Below are positions 7,699-16,784 of a stretch of 64,000 bases of DNA, one piece after another (the stretch's first letter is position 1; each line of letters starts with the position of its first letter). The position numbers and the translations under genes are program-made. Source of the stretch: DATAAP01 sp041690495 (GTDB taxonomy: Bacteria > Pseudomonadota > Alphaproteobacteria > CACIAM-22H2); assembly GCA_041690495.1 (NCBI GenBank), contig JAWLHE010000002.1, positions 62,001-126,000 of the forward strand. Reading direction: 5' to 3'. The notes beneath the pieces were generated by a model that was not told where the DNA came from, made no database searches, and was given only the letters and a program-made list of their open reading frames with translations.

Positions 7699-8976
7699 AT
7701 GTTGGCGGGCCTGTGCCGCGATTGCCTGAACTGGCTGCCCGAGGCTGAGGCGCACGACCGCTGCCCTGCCTGCGGTGCGCGTCGCATCGTCGCGCATCCC
7801 GAGCTGGCGGGACTGTCACTTGCCCACATCGACTGCGACGCCTTCTATGCCGCGGTCGAGAAGCGCGACAACCCGGCCCTGGCGGACAGCCCCGTCATCG
7901 TCGGCGGCGGGCGCCGCGGCGTCGCGATGACGGCCTGCTACATCGCGCGCCGCTACGGCGTGCATTCGGCGATGCCGATGTTCAAGGCGCTGGCGCTCTG
8001 CCCTCAGGCGATCGTCATCCGGCCGGACATGGAGAAATACGCGCGTGTCAGCCGCGAGGTGCGAGAGGTGCTGCTGGCGGCGACGCCGCTGGTGGAGCCG
8101 GTTTCGCTCGACGAGGCCTATCTCGATCTCGTCAACACCCAGGCCGCACATGGGCGGCCGCCCGCCGCGACGCTGGCCGCCATTGCACGTCGCATCGAGC
8201 GCGAGATCGGCATCACCGTCTCGATCGGTCTCAGCCACAACAAGTTCCTCGCCAAACTCGCATCGGAGATCGACAAGCCGCGTGGCTTCGGCGTGATCGG
8301 CAGGGCGGAAACCCGCGGCTATCTCGCCGGCCGACCGGTGCGGGTCATCCCCGGCGTCGGCGCGAAGATGGCGGCCCGGCTTGCCGAAGCCGGGATTACG
8401 CGAATCGCCGACCTGCAGTCGTTCGGCGCGGAAGGCCTCGCGCGGCGCTTCGGTTCGATCGGCCGCCGCCTTGCCGACTGGGCGGAGGGCAGGGACGAGC
8501 GCGCCGTCGAGCCGGACCGGGATGCCAAGGGCATCTCCGCCGAAACCACGTTCGAGCACGATCTCGCCGGCGCGGCGGAGCTGCAGCCGGAGCTGTGGCG
8601 GCTGTGTGAGCGGCTCGCCGAGCGGGTGAAGGAAGCAGGGCTCGCCGGCCGGACCGTCGTGCTGAAGCTCAAGACCAGCGATTTCCGGATATTGACCCGG
8701 CGGCAGGCCGTGCCGCGACCGACCCGGTATGCGGAGACCATCTATCGCGCGGCCCTTCCGCTGCTCGAGGCCGAGCTCGGGCACCGTCGCTACCGGCTGA
8801 TCGGCGTCGGCCTGACCGAGCTTTCGAACCATGACGCCGCGCCGCGGGACCTGTTCGAGCCGGAGACGGCCGTCGCCGAGCGCGTGGAGCGGGCGATCGA
8901 CCAGGTCAGGGCGAAATTCGGGCGCGACAGCATTGGCAGGGGCCGCGGACTGCGCCCAGGGCCGTCGCGACGCTAG
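7699..8976 (+). CDS. dinB: DNA polymerase IV (Y-family) with N-terminal zinc ribbon
   Basis: A 425-residue translesion polymerase. Residues 6-25 form a CxxC...CxxC zinc ribbon (C6, C9, C22, C25), an extension known in alphaproteobacterial DinB proteins. The polymerase core follows: HIDCDAFYAAVE with metal ligand D45, VGGGRRGVAMTACYIARRYG, and SLDEAYLDL with catalytic D138/E139. Then come the helix-hairpin-helix thumb (IPGVGAKMAARLAEAG), and the little-finger domain from about residue 275 (ISAETTFEHDL). It copies over damaged template with low fidelity. The sequence shows no LexA box that I could recognise just upstream. No clear C-terminal beta-clamp-binding motif is seen. Confidence 0.93.
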   Translation: MLAGLCRDCLNWLPEAEAHDRCPACGARRIVAHPELAGLSLAHIDCDAFYAAVEKRDNPALADSPVIVGGGRRGVAMTACYIARRYGVHSAMPMFKALALCPQAIVIRPDMEKYARVSREVREVLLAATPLVEPVSLDEAYLDLVNTQAAHGRPPAATLAAIARRIEREIGITVSIGLSHNKFLAKLASEIDKPRGFGVIGRAETRGYLAGRPVRVIPGVGAKMAARLAEAGITRIADLQSFGAEGLARRFGSIGRRLADWAEGRDERAVEPDRDAKGISAETTFEHDLAGAAELQPELWRLCERLAERVKEAGLAGRTVVLKLKTSDFRILTRRQAVPRPTRYAETIYRAALPLLEAELGHRRYRLIGVGLTELSNHDAAPRDLFEPETAVAERVERAIDQVRAKFGRDSIGRGRGLRPGPSRR

Positions 8977-9084
8977 CGGCCACGCCTTGCCGCAGGCGGG
9001 CTGATTGCGTATGGTCGCGTCTTCGTCTCGCAAGCGCTGCCGGAGCCGTCTGGCGCTTCGTTTCGGCGCCGTTATGGCTGGTGA

Positions 9085-10362
9085 ATGACCCCGCAGGAAC
9101 TGCTGACCGTCATTGCGAACCACGAGCGATGGCTCGCGCAGAAGGCCGGAGGAGCGCGCGCCAATCTGACGCTCGTGGATCTGCAGGGAGTCGGACTGAG
9201 CAATACCGACCTGCGCGCCGCGAAGTTCTCCGGCGCGAACCTGTCGCGCGCGATTCTGAGCGGTGCCAATCTGGCCGAGGCAGACCTCTTCGCGGCGAAT
9301 CTCGACCGGGCCGACCTGAGCAACGCCAATGTCAGCCGCGCCGATCTGCGCGGCGCCTACCTGCGCGGGGCGAAGCTCAAGGGGACGAACCTGCGCGAAG
9401 CCGACCTGCGCGGCGGCACGCTTCTCAATGCACAGCAGGGGATGCGTGTCGTCGTGTCCGATCTCCAGGGCGCGGAGCTGGATCAGGCCGTTCTGTCGAA
9501 GGCCAACGTCACGGGCGCCGATCTGTCGAATGCGACGCTGACGGAAGCCGACTGCTCCGGCGCGCGGATGACCGGTTGCAATTTCGCCGGGGCGGCCCTG
9601 CAGAAAAGCAATCTGAGCAACGCCGACCTGAAGGGCGTCAACCTGGCCAATGCGGATCTGAGCAACGCGAACATGCGTGGCGCGGACCTGACCGGGGCGG
9701 TTGTCGATGGCGCGAATCTCCGCGGTGCCGATCTGCTGGGCGCCACGCTCGACGGCGTCGATCTCGCCAATGCCGACCTGACCGGCGCCAACATCGCCCG
9801 TTCCGCCGACAGCTTCTCCAGCTCGGTGCAGAAGCTGCTGCGCGACCACCAGGAGTGGATCCGCACCGATGGCGGCACGGGCGCCCGCGCCGACATGGCG
9901 GATGCCGATCTCGAGCATATCGATCTCAGCACCGTCAATCTCAGCGGCGCCAGCCTGCGCGGCGCCAGGTTGAGGGGCGCGCGGCTCAAGGGCACATGGC
10001 TGATCATGGCCGATCTGGCTGGTGCCGACCTTCGCGGCGCCGATCTGAGCAACGCCAATCTCGACGGAATCAATCTCTCCGGCTCGGACCTCACCGGCGC
10101 GGTGCTGCGCTCGGCGAGCGTCAACGCGGTCGACATGAAGGGGCCGGACGGCAAGCCGACCGGGCGGCTATGGCCGGCCAATCTGGCCAACTGCAATCTC
10201 ACCGATGCCGATCTGAGCGGGGCGCATTTGCGCCATGCGAACCTGACCGACGCGAATCTGAGCGGGGCGGTCCTGCGCGAGGCGATCCTGCTCGATGCCA
10301 CGCTCGACAGTGCTAATCTGGACGGTGCTGTCACCGAGGGCGCGTCGATGCCCCGATCATAG
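9085..10362 (+). CDS. Pentapeptide-repeat protein with internal duplication
   Basis: A 425-residue protein made mostly of A(D/N)LxX pentapeptides, which fold as a right-handed quadrilateral beta-helix. It consists of two modules. Each opens with a short helical motif: HERWLAQKAGGARANLT near residue 13, and HQEWIRTDGGTGARADM near residue 254. Each motif is followed by repeats, about 45 in total. There is no signal peptide or membrane segment, so it is probably cytosolic. Some such proteins mimic DNA and protect gyrase, others are scaffolds; nothing here decides. The ribosome binding site is weak. The Fe-alcohol dehydrogenase follows by 10 bases and may be co-transcribed. Confidence 0.88.
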   Translation: MTPQELLTVIANHERWLAQKAGGARANLTLVDLQGVGLSNTDLRAAKFSGANLSRAILSGANLAEADLFAANLDRADLSNANVSRADLRGAYLRGAKLKGTNLREADLRGGTLLNAQQGMRVVVSDLQGAELDQAVLSKANVTGADLSNATLTEADCSGARMTGCNFAGAALQKSNLSNADLKGVNLANADLSNANMRGADLTGAVVDGANLRGADLLGATLDGVDLANADLTGANIARSADSFSSSVQKLLRDHQEWIRTDGGTGARADMADADLEHIDLSTVNLSGASLRGARLRGARLKGTWLIMADLAGADLRGADLSNANLDGINLSGSDLTGAVLRSASVNAVDMKGPDGKPTGRLWPANLANCNLTDADLSGAHLRHANLTDANLSGAVLREAILLDATLDSANLDGAVTEGASMPRS

Positions 10363-10372
10363 AGGCCGTGCC

Positions 10373-11503
10373 ATGGCTTTGATCACCTATCTCACCCGCA
10401 TTCAGTTCGATTTCGGCGCGATCCGGCTGCTGCCGGACGAGCTGAAGCTGCTCGGCATCGAGCGGCCGCTGATCGTGACGGACAAGGGCGTCGTTGCCGC
10501 CGGGCTGATCGATCGCGTGCGCGATGCGATGGGGCGGGCGCCAGCCGCCGTCTATGACGGCACACCCGCCAATCCGACCGAGCGCGCGGTGGCCGAGGCC
10601 CTCGCGATGTACAGGAAGAGCGATGCGGACGGAATCATAGCCGTCGGCGGCGGCTCGTCGATGGACCTCGGCAAGGCTGTCGGCCTGATCGCGACGCATG
10701 ATGGACCATTGCGCCGGTATGCGATGATCGAGGGCGGTGCGTCGCGCATCACGCCGAAAGTGGCGCCGGTCGTCGCCGTACCGACCACGGCCGGGACCGG
10801 GAGCGAGGTCGGGCGCGGCGCAGTGATCGTGTTCGACGATCACCGCAAGCTGGGGCTCATCTCACCGCACCTGATTCCGCGGCTGGCGCTGTGCGATCCG
10901 GAACTGACGCTCGGCCTGCCGCCGGGGATTACCGCTGCGACCGGCCTCGATGCGCTGGCGCATTGCATCGAAACCTTCCTGTCGCCCGTGATCAATCCGC
11001 CTGCGGAGGCGATCGCGCTCGACGGCGGCGTGCGCGTTATCCGCTGTCTCGAGCGGGCCGTTGCCGACGGCTCGGATCGCGAAGCGCGCTGGAACATGAT
11101 GATGGCGGCCATGGAAGGCGCGATGGCCTTCCAGAAGGGGCTGGGCGCGGTCCACGCGATGTCGCATCCGCTCGGAGGGCTGCCGGATCTCAAGCTGCAT
11201 CACGGCACACTGAATGCCGTCGTCATGCCGGCGGTGCTGCGCTTCAACGCGGGTCATGTCGGCGACAAGTACGATCGCCTGCGCGCCGCGTTCGGCCTGA
11301 AGCCCGGCGCGGACCTCGCGCAATTCATCGAGGCGCTGAACGCGAGGCTGCAAATGCCGCCGAATCTGCGGGCGATGGGCGTTCAGGAGTCGCAGATCCG
11401 GCTGCTGGTCGACCCGGCACTTGCCGATCACTGCGCGGCGACGAATCCGCGCAAGCTGACCGCGGCGGACATGGAGGGGCTCTTTCAGGCAGCGCTTGGT
11501 TGA
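10373..11503 (+). CDS. Iron-containing alcohol dehydrogenase (group III)
   Basis: A 376-residue NAD(P)-dependent dehydrogenase. Domain 1 has the dinucleotide-binding GGGSSMDLGKAV and VPTTAGTGSEV. Domain 2 supplies the metal ligands of the family: D193 and H197 in LDALAHCIE, H261 with active-site H265 in VHAMSHPLGG, and H277 in LHHGTLNA. It probably interconverts an alcohol or hydroxyacid with the aldehyde or ketone; the substrate is not evident. The start ATG at 10373 is chosen because the domain begins here (ITYLTRIQFDFG), matching family length, although an open frame continues upstream inside the pentapeptide gene. It converges on a membrane protein gene 21 bases away. Confidence 0.92.
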   Translation: MALITYLTRIQFDFGAIRLLPDELKLLGIERPLIVTDKGVVAAGLIDRVRDAMGRAPAAVYDGTPANPTERAVAEALAMYRKSDADGIIAVGGGSSMDLGKAVGLIATHDGPLRRYAMIEGGASRITPKVAPVVAVPTTAGTGSEVGRGAVIVFDDHRKLGLISPHLIPRLALCDPELTLGLPPGITAATGLDALAHCIETFLSPVINPPAEAIALDGGVRVIRCLERAVADGSDREARWNMMMAAMEGAMAFQKGLGAVHAMSHPLGGLPDLKLHHGTLNAVVMPAVLRFNAGHVGDKYDRLRAAFGLKPGADLAQFIEALNARLQMPPNLRAMGVQESQIRLLVDPALADHCAATNPRKLTAADMEGLFQAALG

Positions 11504-11524
11504 GCGCCGCCTGATCGGCGCCGG

Positions 11525-11935
11525 CTACCAGCTCGCCAGCCTGCGCTTGGCCTTGGCCTGCGGTTGCGGTGCCGGATTGCCGGTCTTCGGCGTGCTCGAT
11601 TCCGGCGTCAGCGGGGCGCAGACGACCGTCAGCTGATCCTTGCCGGTCGAAGCGCCGGCGCCGCACGCATGAAGCTCGCCGGTCGCGGTGTTGACTTTCC
11701 ACAGCACGTTGTCCGAGACGACGATCTGATACATGCCCACCATCGGCCCGGCCTGTGTCACGATTCCCGACAGTGCTGTCGGCGAATCGATCATTCGCGC
11801 GGTTTGGTAAACGGGCATACCATGCCAGAGCAGCAGCGCCGCGGTCGCAGCACCGGATGCTAAGCCCGAGGCAAGCCAGAAGAAATCGCGGCCCGTCGCT
11901 CTCGAATTCCAGAAGCTCTCACGCCCATCGCTCAT
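11525..11935 (-). CDS. Small membrane-anchored hypothetical protein
   Basis: A 136-residue protein on the minus strand, start ATG at 11935 behind GGGAGG. One membrane span lies at residues ~18-40 (FFWLASGLASGAATAALLLW). The remainder carries two Cys and a strand-rich segment (MYQIVVSDNVLWKVNTATGE), and ends in a P/Q/K-rich tail (PAPQPQAKAKRR). I do not recognise a family. It is transcribed divergently from ilvD. Topology suggests a periplasmic domain anchored by an N-terminal helix. Confidence 0.65.
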   Translation of the reverse strand: MSDGRESFWNSRATGRDFFWLASGLASGAATAALLLWHGMPVYQTARMIDSPTALSGIVTQAGPMVGMYQIVVSDNVLWKVNTATGELHACGAGASTGKDQLTVVCAPLTPESSTPKTGNPAPQPQAKAKRRLASW

Positions 11936-12071
11936 TTTGGCCTCCCGGTGTGCGGCGCTGATATCTGGTCCTCCGCAATTCCCGGGCCAATCGGTTGGCA
12001 CGGCGCGGGTGCTTGCCCCGCCGTTAACCATCGGCCTAGATTGAGGAAATTCACCACACGAGACTTCCCTC

Positions 12072-13808
12072 ATGCATGGCGCGAACGGCCGTAGAGACAA
12101 GCCCGACCAGCCCGTATTGCGGTCGCGAATCACCACGGAGGGGCTCGATCGGGCGCCGCACCGCGCGTTCCTGCGCGGCATGGGGCTGTCGGACGCCGAC
12201 ATGGAAAAGCCGTTCATCGGCGTAATGAGCACGCACGGCGAGGTGACGCCATGCTCGATGACCCTGGGACCGCAGGCCGAAGAGGCGAAGGCCGGCATCG
12301 CGGCCTCGGGTGGCGTCGCGCGCGGCTTCACGACCATCTCGGTATCCGACGGTCTGTCGATGAACCATCTCGGTATGCGCTTCAGCCTGGTTTCGCGCGA
12401 GCTGATCGCCGATTCGATCGAGGCTGTCGTTCGTGCCCACGCCTATGACGGTCTGGTCGGATTCGGCGGCTGCGACAAGACGCTGCCGGCGATCATGATG
12501 GGGATGGTCCGCTGCAACGTCCCGTCGGTCTTCCAGTACGGAGGGAGCGCCCTGCCGGGGCGCTGGCGGGGGCGCGACGTGACGGTCCTCGATGCCTACG
12601 AGGCGGTCGGAGCCGTCACGACGGGCGAGATGAGCGAGGCGGAGCTCGCCGAGCTGGAGCGGGTCTGTCTGCCGACGATCGGCTCCTGCGCCGGCCAGTT
12701 CACCGCCAACACCATGGCGATGGTATCCGAAGCGCTGGGCCTCGCCCTGCCGGGCTCGGCAATGATGCCCGGCGTCCATTCGGAGCGCATGGCCCTGGCG
12801 CGGCTGGCGGGCGCGACGGTGATGCGACTGTTGCGCGAGGGCGGGCCGCTGCCGCGCGATCTCGTCACCCGCAGGAGCCTGGAGAACGCCTGTGCCGTCG
12901 TTGCCGCCACGGGCGGCTCCACGAATGCCGGCCTGCATCTGCCCGCGATTGCGCATGAGGCCGGCATCCGTTTCACGCTCGACGACGTCGCCGCGGTGTT
13001 CGACCGCACGCCGCTGCTTGCCGATCTGCGACCCGGTGGCAAGTTCCTCGCCAAGGACGTCCACGAGATCGGCGGCGCGCAGGTCGTGCTGCGGGCGCTG
13101 CTCGAGGCCGGCCACCTGCATGAGGATTGCCTCACGGTAACGGGCGAGACGATCGGCACGGTTGCACGCGCCGCGGCGGGTCCGGATGGCCGCGTCGTCA
13201 GGGCGGCTGCACAGGCGATATCGCCGACAGGCGGGGTCGTCGTGCTCAAGGGCAACCTTTGTCCCGACGGGGCATTGCTCAAGGTCGCCGGCCTGCGCGA
13301 ACTCGTCTTCGAAGGTCCGGCGAGGGTCTTTGAGAGCGAGGAGGACTGCATGGCGGTGGTGCGCACCCGTGCCTATGAGCCGGGCAGCGTCATCGTCATC
13401 CGGAACGAGGGACCGAAGGGCGGTCCGGGGATGCGCGAGATGCTCGGCGTCACGGCCCTCATCTACGGGCAGGGCATGGGCGAGAAAGTCGCGCTGCTGA
13501 CCGACGGCCGCTTCTCGGGCGCGACCCGCGGCATGTGCATCGGCTACGCCTGCCCGGAAGCCGCGAGCGGCGGCCCGATCGCCTTGCTGCGCAATGGCGA
13601 CCGGGTCCGGATCGATGCGTCCGCCCGTACGATCTCTGTCGCGCTGAGCGAGCCCGAGCTCGCCGCACGGCGCCAGGCATGGCGGCCGGCGGATCGCGGC
13701 CGGCTCGGCGGAGTGCTGGAGAAATACGCCGCCGCCGTTGGTGCCGCGAATCTCGGGGCAGTGACGCATTCGGGCGCCGTGCCGTGGCCGGTCGAGACGC
13801 CGGCATGA
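12072..13808 (+). CDS. ilvD: IlvD/Edd-family dehydratase (dihydroxy-acid dehydratase)
   Basis: A 578-residue Fe-S dehydratase of normal family length. The three cluster-ligand cysteines are visible: C61 in GEVTPCSM, C134 in GFGGCDKTLP, C206 in IGSCAGQFTANTM; K136 is the lysine carbamylated for the second metal site. SVSDGLSMNHLGMRFSLVSR and LTDGRFSGATRG are also family signatures. The classical role is the third step of Ile/Val synthesis. But SMNHLGM replaces the usual SMGTEGM, and the gene sits directly before a TRAP transporter for organic or sugar acids, so dehydration of an aldonic acid (gluconate/xylonate type) is a real alternative. Sure of the family, less of the substrate. Confidence 0.88.
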   Translation: MHGANGRRDKPDQPVLRSRITTEGLDRAPHRAFLRGMGLSDADMEKPFIGVMSTHGEVTPCSMTLGPQAEEAKAGIAASGGVARGFTTISVSDGLSMNHLGMRFSLVSRELIADSIEAVVRAHAYDGLVGFGGCDKTLPAIMMGMVRCNVPSVFQYGGSALPGRWRGRDVTVLDAYEAVGAVTTGEMSEAELAELERVCLPTIGSCAGQFTANTMAMVSEALGLALPGSAMMPGVHSERMALARLAGATVMRLLREGGPLPRDLVTRRSLENACAVVAATGGSTNAGLHLPAIAHEAGIRFTLDDVAAVFDRTPLLADLRPGGKFLAKDVHEIGGAQVVLRALLEAGHLHEDCLTVTGETIGTVARAAAGPDGRVVRAAAQAISPTGGVVVLKGNLCPDGALLKVAGLRELVFEGPARVFESEEDCMAVVRTRAYEPGSVIVIRNEGPKGGPGMREMLGVTALIYGQGMGEKVALLTDGRFSGATRGMCIGYACPEAASGGPIALLRNGDRVRIDASARTISVALSEPELAARRQAWRPADRGRLGGVLEKYAAAVGAANLGAVTHSGAVPWPVETPA

Positions 13809-13900
13809 GATCGCCACAGCAACATTGACCCGAGTGCGGCGATGCGGCTGTATGCCGGGCGGAAGGTCGGACAATGCGACTCACATAACGGGAGACAAGA

Positions 13901-14947
13901 ATGAGGTGGAGAGGCTTCGGGCTGGCGGCGATTGCGCTGGTCGGCACGGTACTGGCGGGTTCGGCATCTGCGCAGCAGACGACCTTGCGCGTCGGCAATT
14001 GGCTGCCGAACCATCACCTGATCGTGGCCGGCATCATCAAGCCTTGGGCCGACGCGATCGAGCGCGAGACGAGCGGCTCGCTGAAATTCGACGTGATGGC
14101 CTCGCCGATCGGTCGTCCGCCGGAATACTTCGATTTCGTCAAGAACGGCGTCATCGATATCGGATTCGGGGTTTCCGGCCACAACCCGGGCCGTTTTCCC
14201 ATGACCCAGGTCATGGATCTGCCGTTCATGTCGCCCGAACCCTGGGGCGGCTCGGCGGCGGCATGGGCCGCGTACGAGCGCTACGGCCAGCGCTACAACG
14301 AGCACGCCGGAGTGAAGGTCGTCGGCCTGTGGGTGCACTCCACGCCGGGAATCTTCATGCGCGGCGAGCCGAACCGGACGCTCGAGGATCTCAAAGGCAA
14401 GAAGATCCGGGTCGGCGGCAACGTGACCGGCCGCATCATTGCGGCACTCGGGGGAACGCCGGTGCAGCTCCCGCCGACCGAGGCGCAGCAGGCGATGTCG
14501 TCGGGCGTGGCGGACGGCATCACGTTCCCGATCGAATCGATCGAGTTCTTCAAGATCACGCCGGTGATAAAGGGCGCTACCCTCATTCCGGGCGGCCTCT
14601 ATACCGATACATTCTGGCTCGGCTTCAACGAATCCAAGTGGAATGCCCTGACGCCGCAGCAGAAGGCCGCGGTCGAGAAGCACTCGGGCATGGCGGTCGC
14701 CCTGCTCGCCGGCTGGGCATGGACGCGGGGCGATGAGATCGGCCGGGCGGCCCTGCAGAAGAACAACGTCGCGTTCTTTACGCTTCCGGAGGCGGAGGTC
14801 GCCAAGGCGAAACAGGCGCTGAAGCCTCTCGAGGGAGAATGGCTTGCCGAGGCGAAGAAACGCAACCTGCCCGGCGAGGAAATCCTCGCCTATGCCCGCG
14901 CGATGGTCCAGGCCTACAAGGCAGAGAAGCGCGTGAACATTCCATGA
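13901..14947 (+). CDS. dctP: TRAP transporter substrate-binding protein, DctP family
   Basis: A 348-residue periplasmic binding protein. The N-terminus is a signal peptide (AAIALVGTVLAGSASAQQ, cleavage after ASA). The mature protein shows the DctP fold: LRVGNWLPNHHLIVAGIIKP, LKFDVM, GVIDIGFGVSGHNPGRFPMT, then TLEDLKGKKIRVGGNVTGRI, where a substrate-carboxylate-binding arginine is expected, and YTDTFWLGFNESKWNALTPQ. It captures an organic acid for the DctQM permease encoded next. The start is preceded by CGGGAGACAAGA. It overlaps dctQ by four bases (ATGA). Confidence 0.9.
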   Translation: MRWRGFGLAAIALVGTVLAGSASAQQTTLRVGNWLPNHHLIVAGIIKPWADAIERETSGSLKFDVMASPIGRPPEYFDFVKNGVIDIGFGVSGHNPGRFPMTQVMDLPFMSPEPWGGSAAAWAAYERYGQRYNEHAGVKVVGLWVHSTPGIFMRGEPNRTLEDLKGKKIRVGGNVTGRIIAALGGTPVQLPPTEAQQAMSSGVADGITFPIESIEFFKITPVIKGATLIPGGLYTDTFWLGFNESKWNALTPQQKAAVEKHSGMAVALLAGWAWTRGDEIGRAALQKNNVAFFTLPEAEVAKAKQALKPLEGEWLAEAKKRNLPGEEILAYARAMVQAYKAEKRVNIP

Positions 14948-15480
14948 CGGATGCGCCCGCGCCCCCGACCGAAAAGGGCGCGAGCGGCCCGCCTGCGCCT
15001 GTCGCCGATCTCGGCCGTCCCGGCCGCGTGCTGGCGAGCGTCGCAGGTGTCATGATCCTCATCATGATGGTCGTGACGACGATCGACGTCATTGGCCGGG
15101 ATGTTTTCAATGTGCCGCTGTTCGGCGCGTTCGAGATGACCGAGATCCTGATGGGTCTGGTCATCTTCGCCGGCATGCCACTGACAACGGCAGCGCGCGA
15201 GCACATCACGGTCAATCTGCTCGAGAACGTCGTATCATCGCGCATCCGCTGCATCCAGGCGGGTATCGGCGACGTCCTCTGTGCGGTGGTCGGCGCGGTC
15301 ATGGCGTGGCGCGTCTACTGGCGCGGCATGGCCCTGAACGATGCCGGGGAGACGACCATGATGCTCGGCATCGGCCGCGGTTATATCGCCATCGCCATGG
15401 CGATACTGCTTGCACTCACCAGTCTGGTCTTTCTCTACGGCGCTTTCCGGGCCTTCGAAGGGACGGTGAAGCGGCCGTGA
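14944..15480 (+). CDS. dctQ: TRAP transporter small permease, DctQ family
   Basis: A 178-residue inner-membrane protein with four predicted membrane spans: ~35-52 (VAGVMILIMMVVTTIDVIG), ~67-85, ~107-125 and ~142-165. The R-x-x-F and E-x-x-E pattern of DctQ is present in GRDVFNVPLFGAFEMTEILM. DctQ holds the large permease and binding protein together. Starts at the ATGA overlap with dctP and ends in a GTGA overlap with dctM, so all three are translated as one unit. Confidence 0.88.
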   Translation: MTDAPAPPTEKGASGPPAPVADLGRPGRVLASVAGVMILIMMVVTTIDVIGRDVFNVPLFGAFEMTEILMGLVIFAGMPLTTAAREHITVNLLENVVSSRIRCIQAGIGDVLCAVVGAVMAWRVYWRGMALNDAGETTMMLGIGRGYIAIAMAILLALTSLVFLYGAFRAFEGTVKRP

Positions 15481-16778
15481 TCGGGCCCTGGGAACTTGCG
15501 CTTTACGCGTTCGGCACCCTGACCGTCCTGCTTCTCGTCGGGATGCCGATCGCCTTCGCCATGATTCTCGTCGGCGTCGGGGGCATTGCCGCACTGATCG
15601 GCTGGCAACCTGCGCTGGCGCTGCTCGGGCAGATCCCGGTCTCGAACACCATGAGCTACGAGCTTTCGGTTGTGCCGATGTTCGTGCTGATGGGCACGTT
15701 CATCACCCGGTCGGGCATATCCGGCGACCTCTATGCAGCATGCAATGGCTTCGTCGGGCATCGCCGCGGCGGGCTGGCGATCGCGACGATCATGGCCTGC
15801 GGCGCCTTCGGCGCGGTGTGCGGCTCCGCCATCGCTACCGCCGCGACGATGTCGCGGGTGGCATATCCCTCGATGCGGAAATACGGCTACAACGAGGGGC
15901 TGGCCAGCGCTTCGGTCTGCGCGGGCGGCACGCTCGGCATCCTGATCCCGCCATCCGTGATCATGGTCATCTACGGGATCATGACCGGGACCGACATAGC
16001 GAAGCTGTTCATCGCCGGCATCGTACCGGGCATCGTCGCGGTCGGTCTCTATTCGCTGACGGTACAGTATCTCGTCTGGCGCAATTCCGCGGCGGGCCCG
16101 CGCGGGGAACGCCTCAACTGGGGGGAGCGGCTGACGTTGCTGAAGCGGGTCGGACCGGTCCTCGCGCTATTCGCGCTGATCATGGGCGGAATCTATCTCG
16201 GCGCGTTCACCGCGACGGAGGCCGCCGGCGTCGGGGCGTCGGGCGCCTTCGCATTCTCGCTTTGGCGCCGCAACATGCGCTGGCGTGACTACCTTGATTG
16301 CGCCGTCGAGACGGCGCGGGTCACCGCGGCCCTGTTCGCGATCCTGATCGGGGCCCTGCTGTTCTCCCAGCTCATGAATTTCGGGCGCTTTCCAGGCGCG
16401 CTCCAATCGTTCGTGACGGGATTCGGGGTCGAGCCCCTCATCGTGATCGTCGCGATCTGCGTGCTCTATGTCGTCCTCGGCACGTTCTTCGAGGAGCTGT
16501 CGATGATTCTGCTCACGGTGCCGATCTTCTTTCCCTTGGTGACGAGCCTCGGCTTCGATCCGATATGGTTCGGCATCCTGATCGTGATGGTCGTCGAGAT
16601 GGGACTGATCAGTCCTCCCGTCGGCATGAACCTGTTCGTTGTCCAGTCGATTCTCAAGATACCCGTCGGTACGCTATACCGGTGGATCATGCCATTCATC
16701 GTCGCGGATATCGTGCGGCTTGCCCTGATCATTCTGTTTCCGGGCATCGTTCTGCTTCTGCCGCGTCTCGCAGGCTGA
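15477..16778 (+). CDS. dctM: TRAP transporter large permease, DctM family
   Basis: A 433-residue membrane protein of typical DctM length with about 12 hydrophobic spans. Family hallmarks: VPMFVLMGTFITRSGI, GAFGAVCGSAIATAATMSRV, GGTLGILIPPSVIMVIYG, TEAAGVGA, and ELSMILLTVPIFFPLV. It drives Na+-coupled import of the ligand delivered by DctP. The GTG start lies inside the dctQ stop overlap. The gene ends six bases before the convergent luciferase-like gene. Confidence 0.92.
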   Translation: MIGPWELALYAFGTLTVLLLVGMPIAFAMILVGVGGIAALIGWQPALALLGQIPVSNTMSYELSVVPMFVLMGTFITRSGISGDLYAACNGFVGHRRGGLAIATIMACGAFGAVCGSAIATAATMSRVAYPSMRKYGYNEGLASASVCAGGTLGILIPPSVIMVIYGIMTGTDIAKLFIAGIVPGIVAVGLYSLTVQYLVWRNSAAGPRGERLNWGERLTLLKRVGPVLALFALIMGGIYLGAFTATEAAGVGASGAFAFSLWRRNMRWRDYLDCAVETARVTAALFAILIGALLFSQLMNFGRFPGALQSFVTGFGVEPLIVIVAICVLYVVLGTFFEELSMILLTVPIFFPLVTSLGFDPIWFGILIVMVVEMGLISPPVGMNLFVVQSILKIPVGTLYRWIMPFIVADIVRLALIILFPGIVLLLPRLAG

Positions 16779-16784
16779 GTGTCG

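Noticed and set aside
7816..9918. 700-codon open frame on the minus strand across dinB and the pentapeptide gene
   Set aside because: It is antisense to two genes with strong family motifs. Its long open frame follows from high GC and, in the right half, from the pentapeptide repeats. It has no motif of its own.
12051..13874. 607-codon open frame antisense to ilvD
   Set aside because: Composition rich in R, H, D and A, with no recognisable domain; a GC-driven shadow of a well-supported gene.
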